Source: Clostridium sp. UBA4746
GTDB lineage: Bacteria > Bacillota > Clostridia > Clostridiales > Clostridiaceae
Assembly: GCA_002403785.1 (NCBI GenBank)
Contig: DHIM01000102.1
Coordinates: 1-7,119 of the forward strand
Direction of reading: 5' to 3'
Length of the DNA stretch: 7,119 bases
Positions 5,995 to 7,119 of the stretch are shown here, piece after piece. The translations under genes and the position numbers were made by a program. The notes under the pieces were generated by a model, which did not search any database, was not told where the DNA came from, and saw nothing but the letters and a program-made list of their open reading frames with translations. Position 1 is the first letter of the stretch. Every line of letters begins with the position of its first letter.

Positions 5995-7119
5995 CTAAGT
6001 TATTTTTGGATATGCTTTTTTTGTTGAAAGAAAAAGAAGTATTGAGTATGTAAAAATTATAATCATCTCAATTTGTTCAAACAAATTCCCTACTAAACAC
6101 AATATTATTATCGTAGATATAATGAGAATACTGATTGGAAAATATTCTCTAGATACTTTTATAATCTTATTAAATAAATATAATAATGTTACTAAAAACA
6201 CCATTAAACCAATTAAGCCAAACTGCCCCATTACTAGATTAAATGTAGCATCTGAGACTTGTGTTCCTGTTGCATTTAGCGCTACAGAGGCATTTGTCCC
6301 AAATCCAAAACCTCTTCCAAATATTACTTCAAAAGTAGTACCATTGCTAAAAAGATTGCTGAAAATAATGGATCTACCGGATCCAGAATCAATAAATTCT
6401 CCTCTACCGGTTCTGCTAACAAGATAATTTAAAAAAAATGGGCCTATGCTGACTATAAAGAACCCAAATAATCCATAAATTAAACTACGATTTAAATGCG
6501 CACCCAACATCTTTATCATTACATATAGAACATATACTACCACTATTACTATAGCTGTTCTTGTCCCACTAGCTGCGACAATAAAAACATTCATGAACAT
6601 GAATACAATAAATTCCAAGTTCGAAATTTTCTTGTAACATAAATGCATAATTGTCAAATATGTTACAGTTGCTATACTAAAGCATCCTAGATTACCACTT
6701 CCAGCGAAACCCCCAATAAATCGATATCCACCATTACCAAACCTACTCAAACTATCACTTGTTACGACCTGTATCATAACAATCGCAAATTCCAAAAATA
6801 TACAAAATTTTATATATAGATTAACCATGTTTAGACCATCATCACTAGTTAAGTACTTTTCATGAACCATATAGAATAGAGAAACTACTAGTATAAAAAT
6901 ATACGTTCTTATACCAGCTATTATATATGCTAATTCTACTCTTCCAGTTATCAATAAACCTGCAAGGCCATAAGCCATGATTAATAAGCATGCAACTAAA
7001 ATCCTATATCCTCTAATGTCTAGTTTTGGTAACAAAACGATGAATAATAACATTGCAGTAATATCCTTTAAATATACAAAGTTTACACCTAATTGACTCA
7101 CTGCGATATTATATTCAGT
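5995..7119 (-). CDS. O-antigen polymerase/ligase-type (Wzy-like) membrane protein, 5' end outside window
   Basis: This is a polytopic membrane protein with about 10 hydrophobic segments in the visible 374 codons. It resembles the Wzy/WaaL O-antigen polymerase/ligase superfamily, which joins or polymerises lipid-linked repeat units on the outer face of the cytoplasmic membrane. Counting from a GTG at 7099-7101, features include ASGTRTA (177-183), a polar loop between membrane spans with SRTGRGEF (229-236), GSGRSII (240-246) and FGRGFGFG (261-268), then SDATFNLVMGQFGLIGL (283-299), typical of this superfamily. The frame stays open for six codons upstream of that GTG (TEYNIA) to the window edge. 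Since family members usually have one or two more N-terminal spans, the true start is probably outside. The gene ends at TAG 5995-5997 with no evident terminator. Sequence divergence prevents separating polymerase from ligase; the context favours polymerase. Confidence 0.82.
   Translation of the reverse strand, partial: TEYNIAVSQLGVNFVYLKDITAMLLFIVLLPKLDIRGYRILVACLLIMAYGLAGLLITGRVELAYIIAGIRTYIFILVVSLFYMVHEKYLTSDDGLNMVNLYIKFCIFLEFAIVMIQVVTSDSLSRFGNGGYRFIGGFAGSGNLGCFSIATVTYLTIMHLCYKKISNLEFIVFMFMNVFIVAASGTRTAIVIVVVYVLYVMIKMLGAHLNRSLIYGLFGFFIVSIGPFFLNYLVSRTGRGEFIDSGSGRSIIFSNLFSNGTTFEVIFGRGFGFGTNASVALNATGTQVSDATFNLVMGQFGLIGLMVFLVTLLYLFNKIIKVSREYFPISILIISTIIILCLVGNLFEQIEMIIIFTYSILLFLSTKKAYPKIT

Noticed and set aside
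5962..6000. Alternative frame past the polymerase stop (GTG start, product ending LERKYVD)
   Set aside because: Only about ten codons long; no evidence of frameshifting, and the polymerase C-terminus is plausible as it stands.
1..7119. tRNA, rRNA, CRISPR array, toxin-antitoxin or phage-defence genes
   Set aside because: I looked on both strands and saw no cloverleaf sequence, no regularly spaced direct repeats and no motifs of such systems.

Overview
The window looks like part of a surface-polysaccharide (capsule, exopolysaccharide or O-antigen-like) gene cluster from a low-GC bacterium, most likely a Bacillota (Firmicutes) member. The reasons are A+T-rich genes with strong purine-rich Shine-Dalgarno sites (GGAGGAGG, AAAGGAG) and an IS21-type transposase of a kind common in that phylum. 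I cannot name a genus. Every gene I can support lies on the minus strand, so transcription runs from right to left.

In transcription order: the right edge holds most of a multi-membrane-spanning O-antigen polymerase/ligase-type protein (5995-7119, 5' end outside the window). A 200-bp gap follows, with no convincing gene but unusually high GC and alternative hairpins. Next come two GT-B family 4 glycosyltransferases (4661-5794 and 3395-4594), an SGNH/GDSL hydrolase (2573-3337) and a MurJ/MviN-superfamily flippase (1075-2583). A short reading frame starts directly behind the flippase stop and is cut off by the end of an insertion sequence. From about 1008 leftwards the window is an IS21-family element whose istA gene has lost its middle, including the third catalytic acidic residue. 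The rest of that element lies beyond the left edge.

Together the genes suggest a Wzx/Wzy-type pathway. The two glycosyltransferases would add sugars to a lipid-linked repeat unit in the cytoplasm. The flippase would move it across the membrane and the Wzy-like protein would polymerise it. The SGNH enzyme would remove or transfer an acyl group on the glycan. No initiating sugar-phosphate transferase, chain-length regulator or sugar-nucleotide synthesis gene is visible; these presumably lie to the right. The sugar structure cannot be predicted.

I found no clearly new biological system. The points most worth a second look are the transposase's hairpin/promoter arrangement, which looks built to block read-through from the polysaccharide operon; the internal deletion in istA; the loss of key MurJ arginines in the flippase; and the GC-rich 200-bp gap inside the operon.
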